Part shown: positions 9,057-18,116 of the stretch, piece by piece
Position numbering within the stretch: the first letter of the stretch is position 1
Layout of the letters: the number at the start of each line of letters is the position of its first letter
Assembly: GCF_022179285.1 (NCBI RefSeq)
Contig: NZ_BPQO01000029.1
Coordinates: forward strand, 18,050 to 82,049
Length of the DNA: 64,000 bases
Direction of reading: 5' to 3'
Origin: Methylobacterium hispanicum
Lineage (GTDB): Bacteria > Pseudomonadota > Alphaproteobacteria > Rhizobiales > Beijerinckiaceae
Made by a program: the position numbers and the translations under genes
Notes under the pieces: generated by a model
Told to the model about the DNA's origin: nothing
Seen by the model: only the letters and a program-made list of their open reading frames with translations
Databases searched by the model: none

Positions 9057-10277
9057 ATGCGACGTTCCACGCTCGTCTCCGCTGCGGCGCTCCTGGCCGC
9101 TTTCGGCATGCCCGCCTCGGCGGGCCAGACCTTCATCGACGGTCCGGGCGGCATCCGGATCGTCAATCAGGACGGCGTCCTCCTCAACGTCGTCGACACG
9201 GAGGATTCGGATCAGAGCGTCAACAACCGCTACTACAGGCCGCCGGCGGCATGGCCTTCCGAACTCGATCCCGTCATGGGCAGCGGTGCAGGGGCGTCCG
9301 CGCACTACCGCATCGGCCGCTGCAGGATGTTTCTCCGCGGCACGGAGGCCATGATCAGCATGTGGACCGTGGTGGCCTCGTCGCCCAAAGGGATCGCCTG
9401 CAGCTGGAACGGCGAGACCCTCGTCCCGAACTCGCACGACTGGATGGTCTGGGGCGTTTCGAACCCCCAGGCCGGCCTTCAATCCTACGAGGCGCAGAAG
9501 AGGCAGGTTCGGGCCGACTACTCCGTGACGTTCGATGGCAAGCCTCCCGGGCCCTACACCCCGCAGCACGGAGGCAGAACGCTTCAGGCCGCCGGCCGGC
9601 CTTTCGATCTGGGACGCGTATGGGCCTCGATGACGGACTACCGCTCGGCCCTGCCGGATCTCGCCGGCCGCCGTCGGACCGACGGGTACGGCGTCGGCGC
9701 CCCGCGCTGGGAGACCGTGTTCTCGGGTGGGGATTTCGCCCCGTCGCCCGCGCAGCAAGCCGCCCTCGTCAACGAGTATCTGGCCGCCGGGTACGACCCG
9801 AACGCCATGAAGCTCGCGATCTTCGGCGGGTACACCGGGAACTGGTACTATCCGCAATCGCAGCCGCAATGGCTTCCCGTGGAGGATGCGCGTCTGGACG
9901 GCAGCGGCACGCCGTTCTGCAACCTGACGCTGCTGCAGACCAACCCCCTGATCGCGTCCGCGCCGGGGAAATTCGGCGGCATCTACTGCTCGGCCTGGAC
10001 CGCGGACACGCCGCCCCCGCCAAGGCCTCCCGACACCACTCCCACCGAGCCGGATCCACCGAAGCCGACCGAGCCCGATCCACCCGTCTACGATCCCCCC
10101 GTCTACCAGCCACCGTCCGGGGTCCAGGGCGGTCGTCCGCACATGGGCGGCGCCGGCCAGAGCGTCGACCCCAGGTCGGGAAACCCCGTCTCTCCCGACT
10201 GGGCGGCTTGGTGCCGGGGATCCGGCCGCTCCGAAAGCCAGGCGCAGGCCTGCATCGCGCGAGCCGCGAAGCGCTAG
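9057..10277 (+). CDS. exported protein of unknown function, Pro-rich C-terminus
   Basis: 406 residues with a clear signal peptide (MRRSTLVSAAALLAAFGMPA, cleavage near ASA-GQ). The mature part has no domain I know. Four cysteines are spaced through it (CRMF, CSWN, CNLT, YCSAW) and could form disulfides. A proline-rich linker (PPPPRPPDTTPTEPDPPKPT) precedes a short tail that ends in a small Cys-containing motif. The RBS is GGGAAGGACATCCG. The next gene encodes a periplasmic DsbA-like protein, a plausible partner for disulfide formation, but this is guesswork. Confidence 0.8.
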   Translation: MRRSTLVSAAALLAAFGMPASAGQTFIDGPGGIRIVNQDGVLLNVVDTEDSDQSVNNRYYRPPAAWPSELDPVMGSGAGASAHYRIGRCRMFLRGTEAMISMWTVVASSPKGIACSWNGETLVPNSHDWMVWGVSNPQAGLQSYEAQKRQVRADYSVTFDGKPPGPYTPQHGGRTLQAAGRPFDLGRVWASMTDYRSALPDLAGRRRTDGYGVGAPRWETVFSGGDFAPSPAQQAALVNEYLAAGYDPNAMKLAIFGGYTGNWYYPQSQPQWLPVEDARLDGSGTPFCNLTLLQTNPLIASAPGKFGGIYCSAWTADTPPPPRPPDTTPTEPDPPKPTEPDPPVYDPPVYQPPSGVQGGRPHMGGAGQSVDPRSGNPVSPDWAAWCRGSGRSESQAQACIARAAKR

Positions 10278-10399
10278 AGGACCGTCCGCGGCAGGGTTCG
10301 GCGACCCGCCCGCGGGCGCCCGCGGCGCCGACGAAGGATTGACGCGGCGGTCCGCTGCGGGAAGGATCGAATCCGTTCCTTGCCAGCTGCGGACCGCCG

Positions 10400-11110
10400 A
10401 TGCTCGTTCCCGGAGCCCTTTTGTCCCTCGTCGCCTCCACGGCCCTCGCCTTCATCCTCGCCGGCACGACCGAGGCCGCCGAGGGCGGCGGGCTCAACCC
10501 CGCGTCGGGTGCCGCCCCGGCCCTGTCCCGCGCGGACAGGGCCGCGATCGTCGACGACCTCGTCGAACGCCTTCGGGCCGACCCCGACATCCTCGTCGAA
10601 ACCCTGCTTCGTTTCCGCCGGGCGGATCGGGAGGACGGCGGCCTCGGCATTACCCCCGCCGACGCGCCGGCGTCCGGCACCGCGCAGGCCGCAGCGACCG
10701 TCGTGGAATTCGTCGACTACGCCTGCGAGCCCTGCCGAGCGGCGGGCCTCGTCCTCGACGGCCTCGCGGCCTCGGGCGAGATCCGCGTCGTGCACCGCGA
10801 CCTTCCGCTCTCCGCGGAGAGCCGTGAACTCGCCGCGGCCGCGTTGGAGGCGCACAAGGGCGCCGGGCGCTACGGGGAGTTCCGGACGGCCTTCCTGACG
10901 GGCCGGGCAGCCCCCGCCCCGGTCCACGCGGAGGGCCGCTCGTTCGCTCTCGCGACCATGAGGCGCGCCAGGGCGGACGCGGCCCGCATCGGCGTGAAGG
11001 CCCTGCCGGCCCTCGCCGTCGTCCGCGACGGACGCATGGAGGTCCTCGTGGGCGAGATCACCGCGCAGGGCGTCCGGGACGCCGTGCGGCGCCTGGGTGG
11101 AGAGGGCTGA
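10400..11110 (+). CDS. DsbA-like periplasmic thiol oxidoreductase
   Basis: 236 residues with an N-terminal hydrophobic export signal (about 1-27). The thioredoxin fold begins at VVEFVDYACEPCR, with the redox pair C109-E-P-C112, and the cis-proline loop is KALPALAVV. An N-terminal helix (ADRAAIVDDLVERLRADPDI) before the catalytic domain resembles ScsC/Com1-type DsbA relatives in which this region mediates oligomerisation. It lacks about 30-40 residues of the insert seen in long DsbA proteins. No DsbB is adjacent. It faces a convergent membrane-protein gene 7 bp away. Confidence 0.82.
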   Translation: MLVPGALLSLVASTALAFILAGTTEAAEGGGLNPASGAAPALSRADRAAIVDDLVERLRADPDILVETLLRFRRADREDGGLGITPADAPASGTAQAAATVVEFVDYACEPCRAAGLVLDGLAASGEIRVVHRDLPLSAESRELAAAALEAHKGAGRYGEFRTAFLTGRAAPAPVHAEGRSFALATMRRARADAARIGVKALPALAVVRDGRMEVLVGEITAQGVRDAVRRLGGEG

Positions 11111-11117
11111 AGCCCGG

Positions 11118-12140
11118 TCAACTGATCGGCATCAGGAACCGGCCCGTCGCCCTCGTCCACCAGAGGGCGGCGAGGATCGAGCCCAGGCTGATGCAGACGC
11201 CCGCCAGGGAGAGCCCGTAGGGTTCGGCCACCCAGCCGAGAAGGGCGTAGCCGACGATCGAGAAGCCGGCGGCGCAACCGAAGGCGATGGCGAAGCGGAG
11301 CGGCACGCCTACGGGAAGGAATGCCGTGACCAGGGCGCCCGCCGCGACCGCGGCGACGAGAGCCAGGATCTCGGGCGGCAGCGTCGCCGGGTACCCCGCG
11401 TACTGCGATCCGGCGACCACCAGAGCCGAGGCGAGTCCCACGAAGATCATGGCGGCCTTGGAAAGCGCTCCGGGCACCCCCCTGGCGACCGAGCCGCCGA
11501 GCAGCAGCGTCAGGACCACGGCGACCAGAAGGGGAAGTCCGAGCCCGACGAGGTAGGCGAAGCCGCCGGTCGGCGCGCTCGTCTCGTCGCGGAGCGGGAT
11601 CGAGGGAGCGGTCCGGCCGACGACGTCCCTGACCGCATCGACGGCCGCGATCACCTCGCCGAACTGGGCCCGCAGCAGCATGGCATCCGGCGCGTCGTAT
11701 TCGGCGATCAGCTCGCAGGACGGGCTGACGTAGATCGCGAGACGGCCGGCGATCCGATCGGCTCCGACTTCGGGATCGCCCCTGCGTACGACGCGATAGG
11801 CCGCCGGCGCGAAGGGGATGGCCGCCACATGGACTTGGCCGCCGCGCGCCCTGATCGCGCTTTCCTCAAGCGCGAGGCGGCGGCCGATCTCCGCCGCGTA
11901 TCCGAGGCGCGTTCCCGGGGCCGGAGGGTCCGCGGCCACGGTGCGGAACCCTGCCCGGATGCGCGGATCGGCCTTGAGGCTGTACGAGACCTCGCCGTCC
12001 GGCGCCGTCGTCGACGTCATCTGATCGGCCAGGAAGGGGACGCCGGCAAGGAACGGAGCAGGCTTGCAGGACGGCGCTGCGGCGAACGCGACACCGCAGA
12101 ACGCGAACAGCGGGAGCAGGAAACCCACTCTTCTGAGCAT
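11118..12140 (-). CDS. membrane protein with periplasmic N-terminal domain
   Basis: 340 residues. A signal peptide (MLRRVGFLLPLFAFCGVAFA) is followed by a periplasmic domain of about 170 residues with two Cys (PSCKP, SPSCELI) and then about five hydrophobic segments filling the C-terminal 145 residues, ending LWWTRATGRFLMPIS. No family recognised. The start is an ATG at 12140; a GAAGGAACC element lies upstream in the same orientation at 12190-12182. Its divergent neighbour is recD2. Confidence 0.75.
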   Translation of the reverse strand: MLRRVGFLLPLFAFCGVAFAAAPSCKPAPFLAGVPFLADQMTSTTAPDGEVSYSLKADPRIRAGFRTVAADPPAPGTRLGYAAEIGRRLALEESAIRARGGQVHVAAIPFAPAAYRVVRRGDPEVGADRIAGRLAIYVSPSCELIAEYDAPDAMLLRAQFGEVIAAVDAVRDVVGRTAPSIPLRDETSAPTGGFAYLVGLGLPLLVAVVLTLLLGGSVARGVPGALSKAAMIFVGLASALVVAGSQYAGYPATLPPEILALVAAVAAGALVTAFLPVGVPLRFAIAFGCAAGFSIVGYALLGWVAEPYGLSLAGVCISLGSILAALWWTRATGRFLMPIS

Positions 12141-12250
12141 GACGAGCCTTCCACAGGTGCAGGCGGACCTTCTGGCTTTTCGGTTCCTTCGTCAACAGGA
12201 AGGCTTCTCCAACGCGGCAGAGGCGTCTACGAAGGAACCGAGGAGACGCA

Positions 12251-14815
12251 ATGGAACGAGACGGAAACCCCGGTGCCAAAGCGGTCCCGCTGCCGCGGGT
12301 GCTGATGCTGCGTCGCCCGACTCCGGCTCCGGCGTCGCGTCCGGACGCCCGTCCGGCGTCGTCCGCTCCGTCCGCCGGGCGGCATCCGCCCGAACGGCAG
12401 GCCGTTCCGGCCGTCGACGGGGATCTGTTCGGGCATCCGCCGCCCCCCGCCCGCATGCCCGCCGGCTCCGTGCGTATAACCCCGCCGCCCGTGCGCATCG
12501 TGGCGCCGCCGCGGACAGACCGGACGGGTCGGGGATCCATGCCGGCGGCCACGCCCGGAGAGGAGAGGCCTTCCACACATCCCGAGGAGGCCGTCGAGAT
12601 GACCGTCCGCATCGTGCGCGAGCTGCACGAGAATGCGGACCGCACCTTCTACGTCTTCCTGGCGAAGGGGGAGGACGGCGAGGAGTTCAAGTTCTCGACG
12701 ACCCATCCGGCGACGCGGCCGAAGGCGAAGGAACAGGTCCTGCTCCAGGGCAAGTGGGGCACCTACAAGGGACAGAAGACCTTCCGCGCCGCGGTGATGA
12801 CGCCGGTCCTGCCGAAAGGCGCCAAAGGGATCGTCGGGTGGCTGCGCCAGTCGAGCGTGAAGGGCGTGGGCCACGCGACGGCGAACAAGCTCGCCGAGGC
12901 CTTCGGAGACGATCTCGAGAACGTCGTCGGAGATGCAGAGGCCCTCGCCAAGGCGATCCCGCGGGAGAAGGCCGTCGCGATCGCCGAGGCTTGGGCTTCC
13001 AACGCCGGGCAGGCCGAGCTGGTGGCGTGGCTCGGCCGGTTCGGGCTCGGGCCGCTCACCACGAAGAAGATCATCAAGCAGTTCGGGGCCCGCTCGAAAC
13101 AGATCATCGAGGAGAACCCGTGGGTCCTGGCCGAGACGATCGAGGGCATCGCCTTCCGGTCGGCCGACGAGGTCGCCCATTCGGCCGGGCACAAGCTCGC
13201 CGATCCGAAGCGCATCAGGGGCGCGCTCCGCTTCTTCCTCGACACGCGCACCCGCGAGGGCGGTCATTGCGGCCTGCCCCCGAGCACCCTTGTGGCGACG
13301 GTCGCGGACGAGATCGGCGTGGCGGCAGCCGCCGTGCGGGCCGAACTCGACGAGGTCGCCGACGGCAGGACCCACGCGCTGGATGCGGTCACGAACCTCG
13401 TCTACCCGATCCCGCTGCTGCGCGACGAACGCGACATCGCCGACAGGATCCTGACGCTCATGGCCGAGGCCAAGCCGGCGGCCGAGACGCGCGAGGAGGC
13501 GGCGCGGATCGTCGACGGCGCCGCCGCCGAGCTCGGCTTCGTCCTCGACGAAAGCCAGCGCCAAGCGGCGGTCGCGGCGGTGTCGGAAGGCATCTGCATC
13601 CTCACGGGCGGCCCCGGCACCGGCAAGACGACGACGGTCCGCGTCATCCTCAAGGCCCTACAGTCGGTGGAGCGGAAGGTCGCCATCGCGGGCCCGACGG
13701 GACGCTCGGCCAAGCGCGCTGCCGACGTGACGGGCGCCAAGACGTCGACGCTTCACCGCATGCTGGAGTGGGAGGCCGCCGCTGGCGGATTCACGCGCAA
13801 CCAGCGGCGCCCCCTGCAGGAGGATCACCTCATCGTCGACGAGTTCTCGATGGTCGACACCCGGCTCGCCGCCGCCTTCTTCCAGGCGGTAGCCCCTGGG
13901 TCGGCGATCACGATCGTCGGCGACGTCGATCAGCTGCCCTCGGTCGGACCGGGGCAGATCCTGCGGGACCTCATAGCGTCCGGCAGCGTTCCGGTCTGCC
14001 GCCTCTCCGTCGTGCATCGCCAGAAGGACGGCAACGACATCGTGGCCGCCGCCCACAACATCAACGCGGGCGCGCTGCCGGCGGTCTCCGCCGCCGCCGA
14101 CGGGTTCGGCTTCACCGAGGCCTACGGAGCGGGCGGGATCGCCGACCACCTCGTCAGGATGGTCACCCGGGACCTTCCCGAGCGGGGGATCGACGTCTCG
14201 CGGGACGTGCAGATCCTCGCCGGCATGCGGCAGGGCGAGATCGGCGTCACCAAGCTCAACGAGATCCTCAAGGCGACGCTGAATCCGGCGGCGGAGGACG
14301 GACGCAGCGCCCGCCTGGGCCACCGCCTCTTCACCGCGGGGGACCGCGTGATGCAGATGCGGAACAACTACGAGAAGAAGGTCTTCAACGGCGAGGTCGG
14401 TCAGATCTGCTGGGTCGGCGAGGTGAAGCGCGGCGAGAAGGACATGGTCCCGGCCATCAGGGTGGAGTATCCCGGCGATCAGGTCGTCTACACGGCCGAG
14501 GACGCCGACGACATCGACTACGCCTGGGCCACGACCGTCCACAAGAGCCAGGGATGCGAGTTCCCCGTGGTGCTCTTCGTGATGCCGAGTTCCCACCAGA
14601 GCATCCTGTCGCGCAACCTCCTCTACACGGCGGTGACCCGCGCCAAGCAGGAGTGCCACCTCGTAGGCGACGGCCGCGTGCTGCGCTCGGCCATCGCGAA
14701 GGCCGACACGACCCGGCGCTTCACCGGGCTTGCCCTCCGGCTGGCCGCCCCCGGCCCCGCCCCGGTCTGCGGCGAGACGTTCGACGAGGCGCCCGCCGGA
14801 CCAGCACCCCGCTGA
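12251..14815 (+). CDS. recD2: RecD2-type ATP-dependent 5'-3' DNA helicase
   Basis: 854-residue SF1B helicase. After a disordered Pro/Ala-rich extension of about 115 residues come the OB-like N-terminal domain (MTVRIVRELHENADRTFYVF), the helix-hairpin-helix region (GVGHATANKLAEAFG) and the motor: Walker A GGPGTGKTTT, Walker B LIVDEFSMVD, GDVDQLPSVGPGQ, and the C-terminal ATTVHKSQGCEFPVV and LLYTAVTRAK motifs. This matches RecD2/TraA-like helicases working without RecBC. The start is supported by GAAGGAACC and a GAGGAG ribosome site just before the ATG. An internal Met before TVRIVR is an alternative shorter start. Confidence 0.93.
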   Translation: MERDGNPGAKAVPLPRVLMLRRPTPAPASRPDARPASSAPSAGRHPPERQAVPAVDGDLFGHPPPPARMPAGSVRITPPPVRIVAPPRTDRTGRGSMPAATPGEERPSTHPEEAVEMTVRIVRELHENADRTFYVFLAKGEDGEEFKFSTTHPATRPKAKEQVLLQGKWGTYKGQKTFRAAVMTPVLPKGAKGIVGWLRQSSVKGVGHATANKLAEAFGDDLENVVGDAEALAKAIPREKAVAIAEAWASNAGQAELVAWLGRFGLGPLTTKKIIKQFGARSKQIIEENPWVLAETIEGIAFRSADEVAHSAGHKLADPKRIRGALRFFLDTRTREGGHCGLPPSTLVATVADEIGVAAAAVRAELDEVADGRTHALDAVTNLVYPIPLLRDERDIADRILTLMAEAKPAAETREEAARIVDGAAAELGFVLDESQRQAAVAAVSEGICILTGGPGTGKTTTVRVILKALQSVERKVAIAGPTGRSAKRAADVTGAKTSTLHRMLEWEAAAGGFTRNQRRPLQEDHLIVDEFSMVDTRLAAAFFQAVAPGSAITIVGDVDQLPSVGPGQILRDLIASGSVPVCRLSVVHRQKDGNDIVAAAHNINAGALPAVSAAADGFGFTEAYGAGGIADHLVRMVTRDLPERGIDVSRDVQILAGMRQGEIGVTKLNEILKATLNPAAEDGRSARLGHRLFTAGDRVMQMRNNYEKKVFNGEVGQICWVGEVKRGEKDMVPAIRVEYPGDQVVYTAEDADDIDYAWATTVHKSQGCEFPVVLFVMPSSHQSILSRNLLYTAVTRAKQECHLVGDGRVLRSAIAKADTTRRFTGLALRLAAPGPAPVCGETFDEAPAGPAPR

Positions 14816-14836
14816 GGTGCGATCTTCCGGTTCGAA

Positions 14837-14870
14837 CGAGAGGGGCCGGCGCATGCGCCGGCCCCTCTCG
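14837..14870. terminator. 34-bp perfect palindrome between convergent genes
   Basis: A perfect inverted repeat centred on GCATGC lies between the end of recD2 and the end of the Ala/Pro-rich gene. The arms read CGAGAGGGGCCGGC. It would form a very stable hairpin in either transcript. No T-run follows, so it is either a rho-assisted or bidirectional terminator or a 3'-end stabiliser. Confidence 0.55.
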
Positions 14871-14896
14871 CGTCCGCAGGGTCCTCCGGACCGCGT

Positions 14897-16186
14897 TCAG
14901 CGGACGCCCGGACGGATCGGAGCCGGTCGAACCGCCTGCGGCATGCCGGGCCTCTGCTTCCGGGCGAGATGGGCCGCTGCGAGAGCCTCGGGATCCTCGC
15001 CCGGCTCCGGCCGCCGATATCCCCCCGACGGGGGAGCGATCGCCGCGGTCGGCGCGACCCGCGGCTCGGAGGCCGGGGCCGCGTTCCGCTGGGGCGCCTC
15101 GACGCCGGAGGTGCGCTGCGCGGGGGGCTGCACCGCCGGACGGGTAGGGGCGGCCTGCTGCACCGGAGGACGGGCCATGACCGGGCGCACCGCGGGGGCA
15201 GCGGCCGGGCGGGGAGCCACCGGAGGCGCGCGCGGCGGCAGCGGCTGGCGCGGAGCCGCAGCTGAGAGCGGAGGTGCCTTGCCGAGATCCGGACGGGACG
15301 GAGCTGCGCGCGCGGGGGCCGCAGGGGTCCCCGCCTCCGGTTCGGGATGCACCGGCGGAGCGGCCTCGACGGCGGCGACGAAGCTTTCGACCTCCGCGGT
15401 CCCGGCGGCGGCCGTGCCGATGCCGTTCTCCAGGTGCGGCGAGACCTCGGCGGCCGCTTCCGCGGCGGGCCGCATCGGCTCGACATCCGAACTGGACGGG
15501 TCGACGGCAGCTTCCCGCCCGACGGAGAGGTCGCGGACGTCCGCCGCCACAACCTGCTCCGCCGCCGGCACGTCCGCCTGCGGCGCCTCGACGGCGGCGA
15601 TCTCCGGCGACTCCGCTGCCGAGGCGAGGTCCACTGCGTCCGGGGCGGGCGACACCTCGAGCGCGATCGCGTCGGGCTCGTCGGCGTCGACGTCATCGAT
15701 CTCGTCGGCGGGACGGCCCGAGAAGAGACGCAGGAACTCCAGAGCGGTCTCGGCGGCCTTCGACGCGTCGCCGGCCTGCATGGCCGCCGCGACGGCGTCC
15801 ACGACCTCGCAGGCGCGCTGCTTGGTGCGGCGCAGTTCCAGGGCCGGCCCCGACAGCAGATTGAAGGAGGCGACTTCGAAGTAGCGATCCTTCATCTGCT
15901 CCCCGCCCCGCATGACGGGCTTGCCCTCGCGGGTGAGCGGGCGATCGCGCCAACTGCCGAAGCACTCGACGATCGGCCTGATGTCGGCGACGTCCTGGCC
16001 GGGCGGGACGGCGGCGGCCATCTGCTCGATCATGGCGGTGGCGCGCTTGCGTCCGTCGCCCTCGCGCGGGTCGCGGAAGGCCGCGCGCGCGCGTCGGCCC
16101 AACGCGTCGACGCCGGTGGCGGACGCCCACACCACGCCGTGCTTGTCGCCGGACTTGAAGGTCTCGACGGTCAACATGAGCTTCAT
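14897..16186 (-). CDS. Ala/Pro-rich protein with conserved N-terminal domain
   Basis: 429 residues from ATG 16186, chosen because GGGAGGCGTCCG precedes it; the frame is open further upstream. The first 165 residues look folded (MKLMLTVETFKSGDKHGVVW, CFGSWRDRPLTREGKPVMRG, YFEVASFNLLSGPALELRRT) and have a strand-rich pattern compatible with an OB or similar fold. The remainder is a long disordered tail rich in Ala, Pro and Glu, ending RPAPIRPGVR. A folded domain plus a disordered tail next to a RecD2 helicase could mean a DNA-binding accessory protein, but no homologue is recognised. Convergent with recD2. Confidence 0.7.
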   Translation of the reverse strand: MKLMLTVETFKSGDKHGVVWASATGVDALGRRARAAFRDPREGDGRKRATAMIEQMAAAVPPGQDVADIRPIVECFGSWRDRPLTREGKPVMRGGEQMKDRYFEVASFNLLSGPALELRRTKQRACEVVDAVAAAMQAGDASKAAETALEFLRLFSGRPADEIDDVDADEPDAIALEVSPAPDAVDLASAAESPEIAAVEAPQADVPAAEQVVAADVRDLSVGREAAVDPSSSDVEPMRPAAEAAAEVSPHLENGIGTAAAGTAEVESFVAAVEAAPPVHPEPEAGTPAAPARAAPSRPDLGKAPPLSAAAPRQPLPPRAPPVAPRPAAAPAVRPVMARPPVQQAAPTRPAVQPPAQRTSGVEAPQRNAAPASEPRVAPTAAIAPPSGGYRRPEPGEDPEALAAAHLARKQRPGMPQAVRPAPIRPGVR

Positions 16187-16263
16187 CGGACGCCTCCCGG
16201 GCACGGTCCCCTGATCTGCCGGCGAAGGTGGCAGGAGGCGACGAAAAAGGGGAATCGCGCTTG

Positions 16264-16293
16264 TTGACGCCTTCCTGAAACTGCCGCCATGCT
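16264..16293 (+). promoter_or_regulatory. putative promoter of the IalB-like gene
   Basis: TTGACG at 16264-16269 is followed after 17-18 bases by CCATGC/CATGCT (16287-16293). A GAAGGAACG element begins 9 bases downstream at 16303, and the ATG is at 16317, so here the element lies inside the short leader at ribosome-binding distance. Confidence 0.4.
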
Positions 16294-16316
16294 CGCGAGG
16301 TCGAAGGAACGAAAGA

Positions 16317-16823
16317 ATGGTATCGACCATGCGCGCAGCCACCGCAGCCCTCGCCGCCGCCCTCGTGGCCGCTGCGGCACCGGCCTCGGCCGGCGGCGAC
16401 TGGCAGGCGCGCCAGAAGGGGCAGACGTGCTTCGTCAAGGCGTCGCCGGTAGCTTCGACGAACGCGCCTCCCGGACGCGGCGCCGTCTACGTGGCGGTGG
16501 TCCACAACCGTGCCGAGCGCAATTTCGACGCCGTCAGCGTCGTGTCCGGCTTCCCCGACGTCACGAGATCGAACGCCCTGGTCGAGATCGAGGGCCATAC
16601 CTTCGAGCTGCTGCCGTTCGGCAACGCAGCCTTCGTGCGCGCCGGCAAGCCCGAACGGGACATCATCGCCGCTATGTCGCGCCCCGGCACGATGAAGGTC
16701 GTCTGGACCTCGTCCGTCGACGGGACCACCATCGTCGACAACTACTCGCTGCAGGGCTTCAAGGAGAGCAAGGCCGCCGCCGACCGGGCCTGCGGACGCA
16801 CCTCCAGCGTCGCCTCCCGGTAG
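16317..16823 (+). CDS. IalB-like exported protein
   Basis: 168 residues with a signal peptide (AATAALAAALVAAAAPASAG). The mature region, ending WTSSVDGTTIVDNYSLQGF and KESKAAADRAC, has the pattern of the invasion-associated locus B family common in Rhizobiales, with VEIEGHTFELLPFGNAAFVR matching its central strands. Two Cys (TCFVK, DRACG) are positioned as in that family and may pair. Start codons at 16317 and 16329 are both possible; GAAGGAACG favours the first. The function of such proteins outside pathogens is not established. Confidence 0.68.
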   Translation: MVSTMRAATAALAAALVAAAAPASAGGDWQARQKGQTCFVKASPVASTNAPPGRGAVYVAVVHNRAERNFDAVSVVSGFPDVTRSNALVEIEGHTFELLPFGNAAFVRAGKPERDIIAAMSRPGTMKVVWTSSVDGTTIVDNYSLQGFKESKAAADRACGRTSSVASR

Positions 16824-16829
16824 CGGCCG

Positions 16830-17501
16830 GTGTGTTCCGACCGGAACCGGGACGCCGACCCCGGCCGTCACTACGTCGGCCTCGATCCTCCGGCGGGAAC
16901 GGAAGTGGCAGCGAGGCTCGGCCTCACCCTGGCCGGCTACATCGACGCCGGCTCCAACGGGAGCGTGAATCTGCTGGACGACGGGAGGATCCTGAAGGTC
17001 ACCGGATCGGAGGGCGAGGCGGCGAGATCGCTCCTGCTGATGGAAGCTCAGACCGAAGGACGCGCTTGCCCCGGATTTCCCCGCATCGATCGGGTCGTCG
17101 CGATATGTGAGACCTCCGACGCAGGAGACGAGATGACGTACTTCGGCATCGTGCGCGAGGAGGCTGCCGATCTCCCGAACGGATGGACGGGCGGCAACGA
17201 CCTCGCCCTCTGGATGATGGCGTTGGGGATGCTGGGCGATGCCCGCCGCGACGGACGCGAGATAGCCGATCTTGGGCCCGCGTCCCACTGCAAGGCTCAC
17301 CTCGCCGAGGCCTACGACGCGATCGCGTGGGCCGCCTCCACGCTGGGGTTCGCGATCAACGACGTGCGGACGTCGAACTTCGGGGTGGTCGGCGGCCGCT
17401 TCGTGATCCGTGATTTCGGGCCCGACGACGATGCGGCGGACGTCGCGGGTACCGTCGCTCGCATCGAGCCGATTCCCGATCTGTCGGCGCCGGCCTGCTG
17501 A
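16830..17501 (+). CDS. miniature protein-kinase-like phosphotransferase
   Basis: 223 residues. The order of kinase landmarks is right: glycine-rich loop GSNGSV (41-46), Lys56 in ILKVT, catalytic-loop-like INDVRTSNFG with Asp178 and Asn183 (spacing D-x4-N as in protein kinases), and RDFG with Asp195. The lobes are much shorter than in standard kinases. It starts at GTG 16830; a GTG at about 16905 is an alternative that keeps all motifs. It is followed 12 bp later by a metalloprotease-like gene on the same strand, a likely two-gene unit. The substrate is unknown. Not recognised as a named family. Confidence 0.68.
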   Translation: MCSDRNRDADPGRHYVGLDPPAGTEVAARLGLTLAGYIDAGSNGSVNLLDDGRILKVTGSEGEAARSLLLMEAQTEGRACPGFPRIDRVVAICETSDAGDEMTYFGIVREEAADLPNGWTGGNDLALWMMALGMLGDARRDGREIADLGPASHCKAHLAEAYDAIAWAASTLGFAINDVRTSNFGVVGGRFVIRDFGPDDDAADVAGTVARIEPIPDLSAPAC

Positions 17502-17513
17502 CTTAAGGCTGTG

Positions 17514-17987
17514 ATGTCGTCCGCGGACTACCAGCAGCAGCGCGTCTACGACTACGAGGCCGAGGCGGTGGAGCCGATCGCGCACTTCCTCCTGTCGCGC
17601 GACGACATCCGTGCGCTCGTGGACCGCATGTGCCGATTGACCGGAACGCCGGTGCCGGACGTCCGCTTCCTGGGATCGACGACGATCCCCTGCAAGGCCG
17701 TGATCGGCCCAGGCGTCTATCGCCTCGACATCGCCGACTGGGGACGGACCCCGCCGATCGTCCTCCACGAGACGGCGCATCTCGCCCAGTTCGCCGATCC
17801 TGAAGGGCGTCGCGAACTGATGGCCGGCGTGCACCACGGCCCCGTCTTCGTACGTCTTGCGATCGACATCTACTCGACCTTCCTGACCGTCGAGACCGAA
17901 GTCCTCGAGCGCCTTGCGTCGCTGCACAAGGTTTCATTCGCCGCAAGGCGGGCCAAGACGACGAATTTTACGCAGGTTCAGTTTTGA
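17514..17987 (+). CDS. SprT/TIGR04338-like zinc metalloprotein
   Basis: 157 residues from ATG 17514. HETAHLAQF supplies an HExxH zinc site, and the downstream GVHHGPVFVRLA matches the HGPxF third-ligand region seen in SprT-like and TIGR04338-type putative metallohydrolases. The N-terminal start RVYDYEAEAVEPIAHF also fits the latter. No signal peptide, so it is cytoplasmic. Its close coupling to the kinase-like gene upstream suggests a shared role. The last codons run into an A/T-rich hairpin at 17982-17999. Confidence 0.7.
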   Translation: MSSADYQQQRVYDYEAEAVEPIAHFLLSRDDIRALVDRMCRLTGTPVPDVRFLGSTTIPCKAVIGPGVYRLDIADWGRTPPIVLHETAHLAQFADPEGRRELMAGVHHGPVFVRLAIDIYSTFLTVETEVLERLASLHKVSFAARRAKTTNFTQVQF

Positions 17988-17999
17988 AATTCTTCAAAA
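17982..17999 (+). terminator. A/T-rich inverted repeat at end of metalloprotein gene
   Basis: TTTTGAA-ATTC-TTCAAAA is a perfect 7-bp inverted repeat overlapping the stop codon. The stretch 17960-18060 is clearly less G+C-rich than its surroundings. It may terminate the kinase-metalloprotein transcript, although no T-run follows the second arm. Confidence 0.35.
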
Positions 18000-18116
18000 T
18001 TCCGTTGTGATACCAAATCATGCGGATGGTGTCGCCGCCAAGAGGCGCTCTCTCACACCATTGACAACCTGGGATCACGAAGTGAGGCTTGGTTCGGTGA
18101 TTTGGATGGGGGCGGA

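Noticed and set aside
16303..16330. EcfG-type (GGAAC-N16-19-CGTT) stress promoter reading of the dispersed element
   Set aside because: None of the copies I checked has a CGTT-like -10 at 16-19 bases, so the general-stress promoter explanation does not fit.
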